A stretch of DNA of 64,000 bases, from NCBI GenBank assembly GCA_034111085.1, contig JAWUXZ010000052.1, positions 1 to 64,000 of the forward strand, written 5' to 3'. Origin of the DNA: Dinoroseobacter sp034111085 (lineage in GTDB: Bacteria > Pseudomonadota > Alphaproteobacteria > Rhodobacterales > Rhodobacteraceae). The notes below the pieces were generated by a model that worked only from the letters and a program-made list of their open reading frames with translations, did not search any database and was not told the DNA's origin. Positions 8,186 through 16,058 of the stretch are shown piece after piece. Within the stretch, counting starts at the first letter, position 1. Each line of letters opens with the position of its first letter. The translations under genes were made by a program, and so were the position numbers.

Positions 8186-8280
8186 CAACGGGTAAAGCAC
8201 GGGCTGATCACTGGGTGAATGTCTTGACCTGACCAGATTGCGGGGCGACACCTGAAAGGGACGTAGCCTTGAGGGTCCGA

Positions 8281-9081
8281 ATGACGGCGATTGACACAGA
8301 CAGCGTATGGGCGCTTGCCCATGCCATGGCCGATGCGGCGCGGGTGGAAACGCTCGCGCTTTTTCGCGGACAAGGGCTTGCGACCGAAAGCAAGCTGGCA
8401 GACGGGTACGATCCCGTCACCGCCGCCGATAAGGCCTCCGAGCGGGCGATGCGTGTGCTTATTGAAGCCCACCGCCCCGAGGACGCGATCCTGGGCGAGG
8501 AGGAGGGCGCAAAGCCAGGCACCTCCGGCTACACATGGGTGCTCGATCCCATAGACGGGACGCGCGGGTTTGTGTCCGGAACCCCCACCTGGGGCGTGCT
8601 GATTGGGCTGACCGATGCCAGTGGCGTGCGTTTGGGCATCATAGACCAGCCCTATATTGGCGAGCGGTTCGCGGGTGGCTTCGGGCGCGCCGACTTCACG
8701 GGGCCGCACGGCGCAGGCCCCCTCAAAGTGCGCGGAACGACCGATATGTCCGATGCCATCATTTTCACCACTTTCCCCGAGGTCGGCACCGAGGCCGAGC
8801 GCGTTGGGTTCGAGGCCATCGCCGCACGCTGCAAGCTGACCCGCTATGGGATGGATTGCTATGCCTACGCGCTTCTGGCGGCCGGACAGATCGATCTGGT
8901 GGTCGAGGCAGGGCTGCATAGCTACGACATTTGCGGCCCCATCGGCGTGATCGAGGCGGCAGGCGGGATCGTCACCGATTGGCGGGGCGGGCCTGCGCAT
9001 AATGGCGGGCGCGTGATTGCGGCGGCGACGGCTGAATTGCACGGCGAGGCGCTTGGTGTGCTGGCGAATATGGGTATTTAG
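8281..9081 (+). CDS. hisN: Inositol monophosphatase family protein, probable histidinol-phosphatase
   Basis: I choose ATG 8281 (MTAIDTDSVW) because GAGG at 8271-8274 is well spaced; the TTG at 8269 would place the ribosome site inside the gene. The 266-residue enzyme shows the Mg2+-dependent phosphatase motifs: DPVTAADKASE (about 44-54), GEEEG (about 75), DPIDGTRGF (about 90-98) and the C-terminal YDICGPIGVIEAAGGIVTDW. GTRGFVSGTPTWGVLIGL matches the HisN-type branch that dephosphorylates L-histidinol phosphate rather than inositol phosphate. The specificity is a family-level inference. The gene sits 23 bp before the 8-oxoguanine deaminase gene and may be cotranscribed. Confidence 0.7.
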   Translation: MTAIDTDSVWALAHAMADAARVETLALFRGQGLATESKLADGYDPVTAADKASERAMRVLIEAHRPEDAILGEEEGAKPGTSGYTWVLDPIDGTRGFVSGTPTWGVLIGLTDASGVRLGIIDQPYIGERFAGGFGRADFTGPHGAGPLKVRGTTDMSDAIIFTTFPEVGTEAERVGFEAIAARCKLTRYGMDCYAYALLAAGQIDLVVEAGLHSYDICGPIGVIEAAGGIVTDWRGGPAHNGGRVIAAATAELHGEALGVLANMGI

Positions 9082-9104
9082 AGAAAACAAAGAGGGGGCA
9101 AAGC

Positions 9105-10442
9105 ATGGCATTCTTGATTCAAGGGGCAAAGGTCATTGTGACCATGGACGGGGCGCGGCGTGAGCTTGCGGGCAGCGATATTCGCGTCGACGGCGGCGTG
9201 ATCGTCGCAATCGGGCCGAACTTGCTGGTGGACGGGGCCGAGGTGATTAATGCGTCTGGCTGCGTCGTCACCCCCGGCCTCGTGAACACCCACCACCACC
9301 TCTACCAGACCCTCACCCGCGTAGTGCCAGGCGGCCAAGACGCGCTTTTGTTCGGCTGGTTGCAAACGCTCTACCCGATCTGGGCGCGCTTTACGCCCGA
9401 GCATATGCGCGTCTCGGCGCTGACTGGCTTGGCCGAACTGGCGCTGACGGGCTGTACGACGTCTTCGGATCACCTCTACCTCTATCCCAACGGCTCGCGG
9501 TTGGAGGATACCATCGATGCGGCCGCCGAGATCGGACTGCGTTTCCATCCCACGCGCGGGGCGATGAGCATCGGTGTCAGCGATGGAGGTCTGCCCCCCG
9601 ACAGCCTTGTTGAGGCCGAAGCCGCAATCCTTGAGGACATGATCCGCGTTGTTGATGCGTTCCACGATCCGCGCGAGGGGTCGATGGTGCGGGTTGGTCT
9701 GGCACCCTGTTCACCGTTTTCTGTGTCCACTGATTTGATGCGCGATACCGCTGTTCTGGCGCGCGACAAGGGCGTTCGACTGCACACGCATTTGGCCGAG
9801 AACGGCGAAGACATCGCCTACAGTCTTGAGAAATTCGGGTGTCGTCCGGGCCAATACGCTGAAGACCTCGGCTGGACCGGCGAGGATGTGTGGCACGCCC
9901 ATTGCGTCAAGCTGGATGCGGGCGAGATTGATCTGTTCGCGCGCTCGGGCACCGGGGTGGCGCATTGTCCGTGCTCCAATTGCAGGCTCGGCTCCGGGAT
10001 CGCGCCGGTGCGGGCGATGCGCGATGCCGGGGTGCGCGTGGGCCTCGGGGTCGATGGGTCCGCAAGCAATGATGCAGGCAGCCTGATTGGCGAGACCCGC
10101 CAGTTGATGCTGCTGCAACGGGTGCAAAACGGGGCCGACGCAATGAGCGCGCGCGAGGCCTTAGAGATCGCAACACTCGGCGGCGCGCAGGTGCTGGGGC
10201 GCACAGATATTGGCAGTATCGAGGTTGGCAAACGCGCCGATCTGGCAATCTGGGACGTCGGCGGGCTAGAGGCCGCCGGGGCGTGGGATCCGGTCGCGGC
10301 CCTTGTGCTGGCAGGACCAATGCGGGTGCGCGATCTGCTGGTCGAGGGGCGACAGGTTGTGCGCGATGGCGCGGTTGCTACGGTCGAGATGGGGGGCGTT
10401 ATTGCGCATCAAAACAGGTTGGCGCGGGCGCTGGCGGAATAG
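9105..10442 (+). CDS. 8-oxoguanine deaminase (amidohydrolase superfamily)
   Basis: A 445-residue amidohydrolase with a composite beta-sandwich and TIM barrel. Metal ligands visible: H63-x-H65 in NTHHHLYQT, the HTHLAEN strand, HAHC, and the aspartate in GLGVDGSASND. The NTHHHLYQTLTR signature and the CPCSNCRLGSG loop match the cytosine-deaminase/AtzB subgroup that contains bacterial 8-oxoguanine deaminase, which converts 8-oxoguanine to urate plus ammonia with Zn2+. Guanine deaminase is encoded just beyond, convergently, which supports a purine salvage or catabolic role. An s-triazine or hydroxyatrazine hydrolase activity is the alternative. Confidence 0.75.
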   Translation: MAFLIQGAKVIVTMDGARRELAGSDIRVDGGVIVAIGPNLLVDGAEVINASGCVVTPGLVNTHHHLYQTLTRVVPGGQDALLFGWLQTLYPIWARFTPEHMRVSALTGLAELALTGCTTSSDHLYLYPNGSRLEDTIDAAAEIGLRFHPTRGAMSIGVSDGGLPPDSLVEAEAAILEDMIRVVDAFHDPREGSMVRVGLAPCSPFSVSTDLMRDTAVLARDKGVRLHTHLAENGEDIAYSLEKFGCRPGQYAEDLGWTGEDVWHAHCVKLDAGEIDLFARSGTGVAHCPCSNCRLGSGIAPVRAMRDAGVRVGLGVDGSASNDAGSLIGETRQLMLLQRVQNGADAMSAREALEIATLGGAQVLGRTDIGSIEVGKRADLAIWDVGGLEAAGAWDPVAALVLAGPMRVRDLLVEGRQVVRDGAVATVEMGGVIAHQNRLARALAE

Positions 10443-10467
10443 TTAAGTAATTGTTAAATAAAAGGTA

Positions 10468-10525
10468 AGTAGTGCTGTCCTATTGTTTCGCATGCGAAAC
10501 AATGCGTCAGTAGTGCTGACCTATT
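10468..10525. repeat. 22-bp perfect palindrome flanked by 17-bp direct repeats
   Basis: ATTGTTTCGCA followed by its exact reverse complement occupies 10482-10503. It is flanked by AGTAGTGCTGTCCTATT (10468-10484) and AGTAGTGCTGACCTATT (10509-10525), a direct repeat with one mismatch. The unit lies between the 3' ends of two convergent purine deaminase genes. No T-run follows on either side, so a simple terminator is not the obvious explanation. A protein-binding site is possible. Confidence 0.55.
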
Positions 10526-10540
10526 TTGGGGCTGTATCTT

Positions 10541-10577
10541 GTGGCTGAGCCGGGAACAGCCACCTGCCCTTGAAGGG
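10541..10577. other. Hairpin-rich intergenic sequence, possible structured RNA
   Basis: GTGGCTG (10541-10547) pairs with CAGCCAC (10557-10563) around a 9-nt loop. CCCT-TGA-AGGG follows at 10567-10577. Further weaker hairpins and a repeated AAGGGTT continue to about 10670, and CCGGGAAC also occurs twice. It could be a transcript end or a small RNA. I do not recognise a known family. Confidence 0.3.
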
Positions 10578-10671
10578 TTGCGAAAGGGTTAACCGCCACG
10601 CTGACAAGGCGCCAACCGGGAACCAGTCCGTAAAGCGCCATCACTGGCACCAAGGCTACAGGGTAGCAGGC

Positions 10672-11949
10672 TCACACCCGCTGACCCCCAACCCAAACCC
10701 CGCTCACTGCCCGGTCATCCCCCATCATGATCGTTGGAAACACTGCCTCCCAGATGTCGCTGGCCTGTGCGGTACGTTGCGCAATTGCGGGCGTGCTGGC
10801 CAAGTCCAGAGCGACCAAATCGGCCTCCATCCCTACCTCTAGCCGCCCGATCTTGTCGCCTAGGTGCAGCGCCTCAGCTGATCCGGCAGTGGCCAGCCAC
10901 AGCAGATGCGCTGGGTGCAACACGGTTCCGCCCAACTGACCAACCTCGTAGGCCGCAGCCATTGTGCGCAGCATCGAGAAGCTCGATCCGCCCCCTGTGT
11001 CAGTCGCGAGGCCCACCGCCAAACGCTTGGCCATCGCGAAGTTGAACAAACCTGACCCGATAAAGGTGTTGGAGGTGGGGCAGTGCACCAGAGCCGCGCC
11101 GACTTCGGTCAAACGGTCCTGCTCGCGCGCCTCCAGATGGATCGAGTGACCATACACACCACGCGCGCCGAGCAGTCCGCGGGCCTCGTAGGTATCCAAA
11201 TAATCACGCGCCGAAGGATAGAGGTCGCGCACCCATGCGATCTCGTCGGTCTGTTCGCTGAGATGGGTTTGCATCAAGCAATCTGGATGCTCGGCCCAGA
11301 GCGCGCCGAGCGCCTCCAGTTGCGCCTCGGTCGAGGTTGGCGAAAAGCGCGGCGTGATCACATAGCCCAAGCGGTCGACGCCGTGCCAGCGTGACAGCAG
11401 CGCTTTGCTGTCATCATATGCCGATTGCGCCGTGTCGCGCAGATTGTCGGGCGCATTGCGGTCCATGCAGGTTTTGCCGGTCAGCGCGCGCATTCCTCGG
11501 GTCTGGGCCTCGCTGAAAAACGCGTCCACGCTCGTTGGGTGGATCGTTGCGAATGAGCACATCGTTGTCGTGCCATGGGCCAACGCCAGATCAAAATAGC
11601 GCCCGGCAATCTCCGTGGCATAGGCGGGATCTGCGAATTTCGCTTCCTCGGGGAAGGTGTAGGTGTTGAGCCAATCAATCAGCCGCTTGCCCCACGAGGC
11701 AATCATGGCGGTCTGCGGATAATGCACATGGGCGTCGATGAAGCCGGGCAGCAGCAGCTTGTCGCCGAGGTCTTGGACCACGGCTTGCGGGTAGGCCGCG
11801 CGCAATGCGTCGCCCTCGCCCACGGCGGCAATCACACCTTCATCGACCAGCACGCCGCCTCGCCTTGTGTGGCGTGCGGCCTCTAGGCCAGCGTGAAACG
11901 GGTTTGCGTCAAAGCGCAAGGTTTGGGCAAGAAGCAGGGTTTGGGTCAT
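10672..11949 (-). CDS. guaD: Guanine deaminase
   Basis: A 425-residue amidohydrolase. The N-terminal sandwich is followed by LPGFIDAHVHYPQT with the H74-x-H76 metal pair. Further motifs are THLSEQTDEI, GVYGHSIHLE, HCPTSNTFIGSGLF and ATDTGGGSSFSML; the ATDTGGG aspartate completes the Zn site. These are diagnostic of guanine aminohydrolase, which deaminates guanine to xanthine. The gene is convergent with the 8-oxoguanine deaminase gene, with about 230 bp of repeat-containing DNA between them. Confidence 0.92.
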   Translation of the reverse strand: MTQTLLLAQTLRFDANPFHAGLEAARHTRRGGVLVDEGVIAAVGEGDALRAAYPQAVVQDLGDKLLLPGFIDAHVHYPQTAMIASWGKRLIDWLNTYTFPEEAKFADPAYATEIAGRYFDLALAHGTTTMCSFATIHPTSVDAFFSEAQTRGMRALTGKTCMDRNAPDNLRDTAQSAYDDSKALLSRWHGVDRLGYVITPRFSPTSTEAQLEALGALWAEHPDCLMQTHLSEQTDEIAWVRDLYPSARDYLDTYEARGLLGARGVYGHSIHLEAREQDRLTEVGAALVHCPTSNTFIGSGLFNFAMAKRLAVGLATDTGGGSSFSMLRTMAAAYEVGQLGGTVLHPAHLLWLATAGSAEALHLGDKIGRLEVGMEADLVALDLASTPAIAQRTAQASDIWEAVFPTIMMGDDRAVSGVWVGGQRV

Positions 11950-12061
11950 CCGCGTAGCCTAGCGAGGCATATTCGGCGGGTAAATCACTGAAATACGCCT
12001 GCGGTCCCCCTGTTGCAGGGCCTGAATCGCCGCTATTATGATGCGCAGGCAGGAGACACAC

Positions 12062-13450
12062 ATGGTCGATGAGGCGCGCGAGATCGAGGACGGCTCTGAC
12101 GGGGATTACGCCCTCGAACGATCAACCGTTGCCGAGGTGCTCGCCGCAGTCGAGGCGCGTGATGCAGGCGCGCTGGAGCAGGTGCTTGAGCCTCTGCACG
12201 CAGCCGACATTGCTGACCTTCTTGAGCAAATTGATGGAAAGCAACGCCGCAAATTCCTCGCCCTGTGGGGGGTGGAGTTGGACGGCGACGTGCTGTCGGA
12301 GCTCGACGAAGGTCTGCGCGTCGAGGTTATTGGCGAGATGTCGCCCGAAGCCCTCGCCGAGGCCGTGCGTGATCTAGACAGTGACGATGTCGTAGACCTG
12401 ATCGAAGACCTTGAGGCGACGGATCAACAGACGATCCTTGATGCGCTTGAGGCCCCAGACCGGGTCGCGGTTGAGCAGGCGCTAAGCTACCCCGAATACT
12501 CTGCCGGACGCTTGATGCAGCGCGAGTTGGTCAAGGCACCCGAGCATTGGACCGTGGGCCAGACGATTGATTATCTGCGCCGCGAAGACGACACCATGCT
12601 GCCCGAGCAATTCTACCACGTGATCCTCGTGGATCCGCGCCTGAAGCCCGTGGGCTATGTCACGCTGGGTCGTTTGTTGGCGTCGCGCCGGGCTGCCAAG
12701 CTGATCGATATAGCCGAAGACAGCTTTCGCACGATCTCGGTTCTGCAACCCGAAGAAGACGTGGCCTATGCGTTCAACCAGTATCACCTGATCTCAGCCC
12801 CGGTGGTGGACGAGGACGAGCGTTTGGTCGGCGTAATCACGATCGACGACGCCATGGCCGTGCTGGACGAAGAGCACGAAGAAGACATCAAACGCCTTGC
12901 GGGTGTTGGCGACGAAAGTCTGTCGGACAAAACACTTGAGATCGCCAGACGGCGCTTTCCGTGGCTGGCCGTGAACCTTGTGACAGCCGTTATGGCCAGC
13001 TTTGTGATCGCGCAGTTCGAGGAGGTGATTACCGCAATCGTCGCCCTTGCCGTGCTGATGCCGATTGTGGCGTCGATGGGTGGCAATGCCGGAACGCAGA
13101 CCCTGACGGTGACGGTGCGCGCGATTGCGACGCGTGACCTGACCGGCGCGAATGCGTGGCGGGTGCTGCGGCGTGAGGTGCTTGCGGCCTTGATCAACGG
13201 GATGATTTTCGCGGTGGTGATCGGCATTGTTGGCGTGATCTGGTTTGGCGATTTGCGGTTGGGCTACGTGATCGCGGCGGCAATGGTGATCAACATGGCG
13301 GTGGCCGGGTTCGCCGGGCTGCTGATCCCGATTGCGCTCGACAAGCTGGGAGTGGATCCGGCGCTGGCCTCGGGCGCGTTTGTGACCACGGTGACGGATG
13401 TTGTTGGGTTCCTGTCGTTTCTGGGACTGGCCGCGTTGGTGCTGATATGA
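12062..13450 (+). CDS. mgtE: Magnesium transporter MgtE
   Basis: The start at ATG 12062 (MVDEAREIED) follows GGAG at 12052-12055. The 462-residue protein has the acidic N-domain of repeated helices (about 20-140), paired CBS domains (about 140-270, VILVDPRLKPVGYVTLGRLL and HLISAPVVDEDERLVGVITIDD) and a C-terminal five-helix pore (about 295-460) with VLMPIVASMGGNAGTQTLTV, the MgtE signature. The N and CBS domains gate the channel according to cytoplasmic Mg2+. It overlaps fau by ATGA, so the two form an operon. The upstream 110 bp is too short for an M-box riboswitch. Confidence 0.93.
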   Translation: MVDEAREIEDGSDGDYALERSTVAEVLAAVEARDAGALEQVLEPLHAADIADLLEQIDGKQRRKFLALWGVELDGDVLSELDEGLRVEVIGEMSPEALAEAVRDLDSDDVVDLIEDLEATDQQTILDALEAPDRVAVEQALSYPEYSAGRLMQRELVKAPEHWTVGQTIDYLRREDDTMLPEQFYHVILVDPRLKPVGYVTLGRLLASRRAAKLIDIAEDSFRTISVLQPEEDVAYAFNQYHLISAPVVDEDERLVGVITIDDAMAVLDEEHEEDIKRLAGVGDESLSDKTLEIARRRFPWLAVNLVTAVMASFVIAQFEEVITAIVALAVLMPIVASMGGNAGTQTLTVTVRAIATRDLTGANAWRVLRREVLAALINGMIFAVVIGIVGVIWFGDLRLGYVIAAAMVINMAVAGFAGLLIPIALDKLGVDPALASGAFVTTVTDVVGFLSFLGLAALVLI

Positions 13451-14007
13451 GCCTCGCGGATGAAAAGGCGCTGATGCGCAAACAGGTGCTCGCGCGGCGC
13501 CAGACGGCATTTGAAGTTGGCGGTGCAATGCCTGCCGTGCAGCGGTTGCTCAGCCTGCTTGCGCCTCATCGGGGCAAGCCTGTCGCGGGCTATATGCCGA
13601 TGCGGTCGGAGATTGATCCGCTGCCAGCGATGGCCGATCTGGGGATGCAGGCGCAGGTGGGCGTGCCTATCATTGTCGCCAAAGCCACGCCGCTAGTTTT
13701 TCACCGTTGGAGCCTTGAGACCGAGATGGTGGATGGCCCGTTTGGCGCGCGGGTGCCGCGTGAAGGCACGCAAATGGTGCCGCAAGTGCTGATCGTTCCG
13801 CTGGTCGCGTTTGACCGGTTCGGCGGGCGTTTGGGCTATGGCGGCGGGTTCTACGATCGCACGCTGGAAGGCTTACGCGCGCGCGGGTCTGTCTATGCGG
13901 TGGGGTATGCATGGGCGGCCCAAGAGGTCGCGCGTTTGCCACAAGAGCCAACTGACCAGCCGCTGGATGCGCTGGTCACAGAAGCTGAGACGCTTTTGTT
14001 CAGCTAA
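13447..14007 (+). CDS. fau: 5-formyltetrahydrofolate cyclo-ligase
   Basis: A 186-residue protein of the 5-FTHF cyclo-ligase (MTHFS/YgfA) family. It makes 5,10-methenyl-THF from 5-formyl-THF with ATP. The N-terminus has KALMRKQVLARR and ADEKAL; the nucleotide and folate site is seen in GYMPMRSEIDP and GRLGYGGGFYDRTL, the family signature. The last residues include TDQPLDALVTE. It overlaps mgtE by 4 bp and its end overlaps a small antisense membrane-protein gene. I see no 6S RNA gene next to it, although that pairing is common in other bacteria. Confidence 0.9.
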   Translation: MSLADEKALMRKQVLARRQTAFEVGGAMPAVQRLLSLLAPHRGKPVAGYMPMRSEIDPLPAMADLGMQAQVGVPIIVAKATPLVFHRWSLETEMVDGPFGARVPREGTQMVPQVLIVPLVAFDRFGGRLGYGGGFYDRTLEGLRARGSVYAVGYAWAAQEVARLPQEPTDQPLDALVTEAETLLFS

Positions 14008-14128
14008 AGTGTGAGTAGAGCCATACCAGCTCGACAACCGCGAACACGGCCACAAGGGCGAACCAGTGTTTGCGCTGAAGGGCAGGGGTGTGCGTGTCGT
14101 CGTCGTGCTCTGAGATCAGGTCAGTCAA
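14000..14128 (-). CDS. Small single-span membrane protein (42 aa)
   Basis: A minus-strand frame begins at TTG 14126-14128 with GGGAG about 7 nt upstream and ends at TGA 14000-14002, overlapping the fau stop by 8 bp. The product has an acidic, polar N-terminus (TDLISEHDDDTHTPALQRK) followed by one clear transmembrane helix (HWFALVAVFAVVELVWLYS). Charge distribution and the helix make a chance frame less likely. No family is recognised. Orientation is convergent with the mgtE-fau operon. Confidence 0.5.
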   Translation of the reverse strand: MTDLISEHDDDTHTPALQRKHWFALVAVFAVVELVWLYSHFS

Positions 14129-14298
14129 AGCGTGCTCCCGGTCGTTGCTGTCTTTGTGACAATTCTGTGTCACCGATACTGTGCGGCCTAAATTATTAAA
14201 GCAAGGTTAACCTTAAGTCTGCGCAAAACCGGGGTCCATTTGGCCACTCTGGAAGCGCAGACTTGCGTGCTCGGATAACCGGGCGTAAGGCGCTTGCC

Positions 14299-15114
14299 AT
14301 GAAGATACTCTTTCTTGGTGATGTGATGGGGAGCGCAGGGCGCGCGGCGGTTATTGAACGCCTGCCGAAGCTGCGTGTGGACTGGAAACTCGACTTCGTT
14401 GTGGTCAATGCCGAGAACTCGTCTGCCGGTATGGGCCTGACGGGCGATCATGCCAAAACGCTGCTCGCGGCTGGGGCTGACGTCCTGACCCTGGGCGATC
14501 ATGCGTTTGACCAAAAAGACATGCTGTCGTTCATAAATTCCGAGCCGCGCATCGTCCGCCCGATCAACTTCGCCAAAGACGCGCCGGGCAAGGGCTTTCG
14601 GTTGTTCTCGACCCAGCGCGGCCAGAAGGTGCTGGTAGCGCAGGTGCTGGGACAGGTCTTTATGAAGCGTCCCTTCGATGATCCGTTCTCCGCGCTTGAG
14701 CCTGTTTTGAAGGCGCATCCTTTGGGCGGGCTGGCCAATGCCGTGCTCGTCGATATCCACTGCGAAGCCACGTCCGAGAAGATGGGCGTCGGGCATTACT
14801 GCGACGGGCGCGCCAGCGTTGTTGTTGGAACCCATACGCATGTGCCAACGGCTGACGCGCAGATCCTGCCCGGTGGTACCGCGTTTCAGGCGGATGCAGG
14901 CATGTGCGGCGACTATAATTCGGTGATCGGGATGGAGAAGGCCGAGCCTTTGCGCCGCTTCATCACCGGGATGCCAAAGGGCCGGTTTACGCCAGCGACG
15001 GGCGAGGCGACGTTGAGCGGACTTTATGTCGAGACCGATGATCGAAGCGGCAAAGCCACCCGTGTCGAGATGGTGCGTCAAGGCGGACGACTGTCGCAAT
15101 CCGGACCTCTGTGA
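14299..15114 (+). CDS. YmdB-like metallophosphoesterase (TIGR00282 family)
   Basis: The start at ATG 14299 (MKILFLGDVMGSAGR) gives 271 residues, the usual family length. Metal-binding motifs are GDVMGSAGR (D8), VVNAENSS (N and E), GDHAFDQ, DIHCEATSEK and the terminal GTHTHVPTAD. These correspond to the di-iron phosphodiesterases of the YmdB type, which hydrolyse 2',3'- or 3',5'-cyclic nucleotides in Bacillus. The role in alphaproteobacteria is not established. It is coupled by a GTGA overlap to the EamA transporter gene that follows. Confidence 0.88.
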   Translation: MKILFLGDVMGSAGRAAVIERLPKLRVDWKLDFVVVNAENSSAGMGLTGDHAKTLLAAGADVLTLGDHAFDQKDMLSFINSEPRIVRPINFAKDAPGKGFRLFSTQRGQKVLVAQVLGQVFMKRPFDDPFSALEPVLKAHPLGGLANAVLVDIHCEATSEKMGVGHYCDGRASVVVGTHTHVPTADAQILPGGTAFQADAGMCGDYNSVIGMEKAEPLRRFITGMPKGRFTPATGEATLSGLYVETDDRSGKATRVEMVRQGGRLSQSGPL

Positions 15115-16034
15115 ACCCGCGCTGGGGGCTTGTGCTGCTGCTTGTTGTGCTGGGCGCAGGTTGGGGGATTACGCAGCCTTTAGCAAAAATAGCGGTCTCC
15201 ACGGGCTACCGCGCACCCGGTTTGGTGTTCTGGCAATTTGGCGTTGGTGTGATTGTGCTGGGCGCGATTGTGTTGGCGCAAGGCAAGCGTTTGCCTTTGG
15301 GGCGCGCGCAGCTGGGCCTTTATGTACTGATCGCGTTTATCGGAACACTTTTGCCAAATTCGGCAAGCTACGAGGCGATCCGGCATTTGCCGTCTGGCCT
15401 GATCTCGATCCTTTTGTCGACGGTGCCGATGCTGGCTTTTCCGATTGCCTTGGCCCTGGGCGTCGACCGGTTCAGCTTTCTGCGCTTGGCGGGTTTGGCG
15501 TTTGGATTGCTCGGCGTGATCTTAATTGTTGCCCCAGAGGCGAGCCTGCCCGAACGCGCGATGCTGGCGTTTATCCCATTGGCGCTGGTCGCCCCGCTGT
15601 TCTACGCGGTGGAAGGCAACCTGCTGGCCAAAATCGGGATGCGCGGCCTTGATCCGGTGCAACTGCTTTTGGGCGCATCGGTTGTCGGGGCGATTGTTGC
15701 GGCACCGATTGCGCTGGCGACGGGCACGTTCATCTCGCCTCTGCCGCCTTACGGTGCGCCCGACTTTGCGTTGGTGGCTTCGGGCGTGGTGCACGGCTTC
15801 GTCTACAGCACCTATTTCTGGTTGGTCGCGCGCGCGGGACCGGTCTTTGCTGTGCAGGTCAGCTACCTTGTGACTGGCTTCGGTGTGTTCTGGGCGAAAC
15901 TGATCTTGGACGAGAGCTATTCGATCTGGATCTGGGCCGCGATGGCCTTGATGTTGGTCGGTGTATTCCTCGTACAGCCACGCGAGAATGACCCGCTTGC
16001 AAGCGCGGATGGCAAAAGTCATGCTGAAAGCTGA
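15111..16034 (+). CDS. EamA/DMT family transporter
   Basis: A GTG start at 15111 overlaps the preceding TGA, so the gene is translationally coupled to the YmdB-like gene. The 307-residue product has ten hydrophobic segments in two EamA repeats (about 10-140 and 155-290). Typical elements are VLGAGWGITQPLAKIA at the first helix and LPSGLISILLSTVPML at the end of helix 4. These inner-membrane permeases export amino acids, metabolites or drugs. The substrate is not evident. Confidence 0.85.
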   Translation: MNPRWGLVLLLVVLGAGWGITQPLAKIAVSTGYRAPGLVFWQFGVGVIVLGAIVLAQGKRLPLGRAQLGLYVLIAFIGTLLPNSASYEAIRHLPSGLISILLSTVPMLAFPIALALGVDRFSFLRLAGLAFGLLGVILIVAPEASLPERAMLAFIPLALVAPLFYAVEGNLLAKIGMRGLDPVQLLLGASVVGAIVAAPIALATGTFISPLPPYGAPDFALVASGVVHGFVYSTYFWLVARAGPVFAVQVSYLVTGFGVFWAKLILDESYSIWIWAAMALMLVGVFLVQPRENDPLASADGKSHAES

Positions 16035-16058
16035 TAGCCCTTAGAGAACGCGCCCCTG

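Noticed and set aside
11950..12061. Possible Mg2+ riboswitch before mgtE
   Set aside because: Only 112 bp are available and none of the expected M-box helices are visible.
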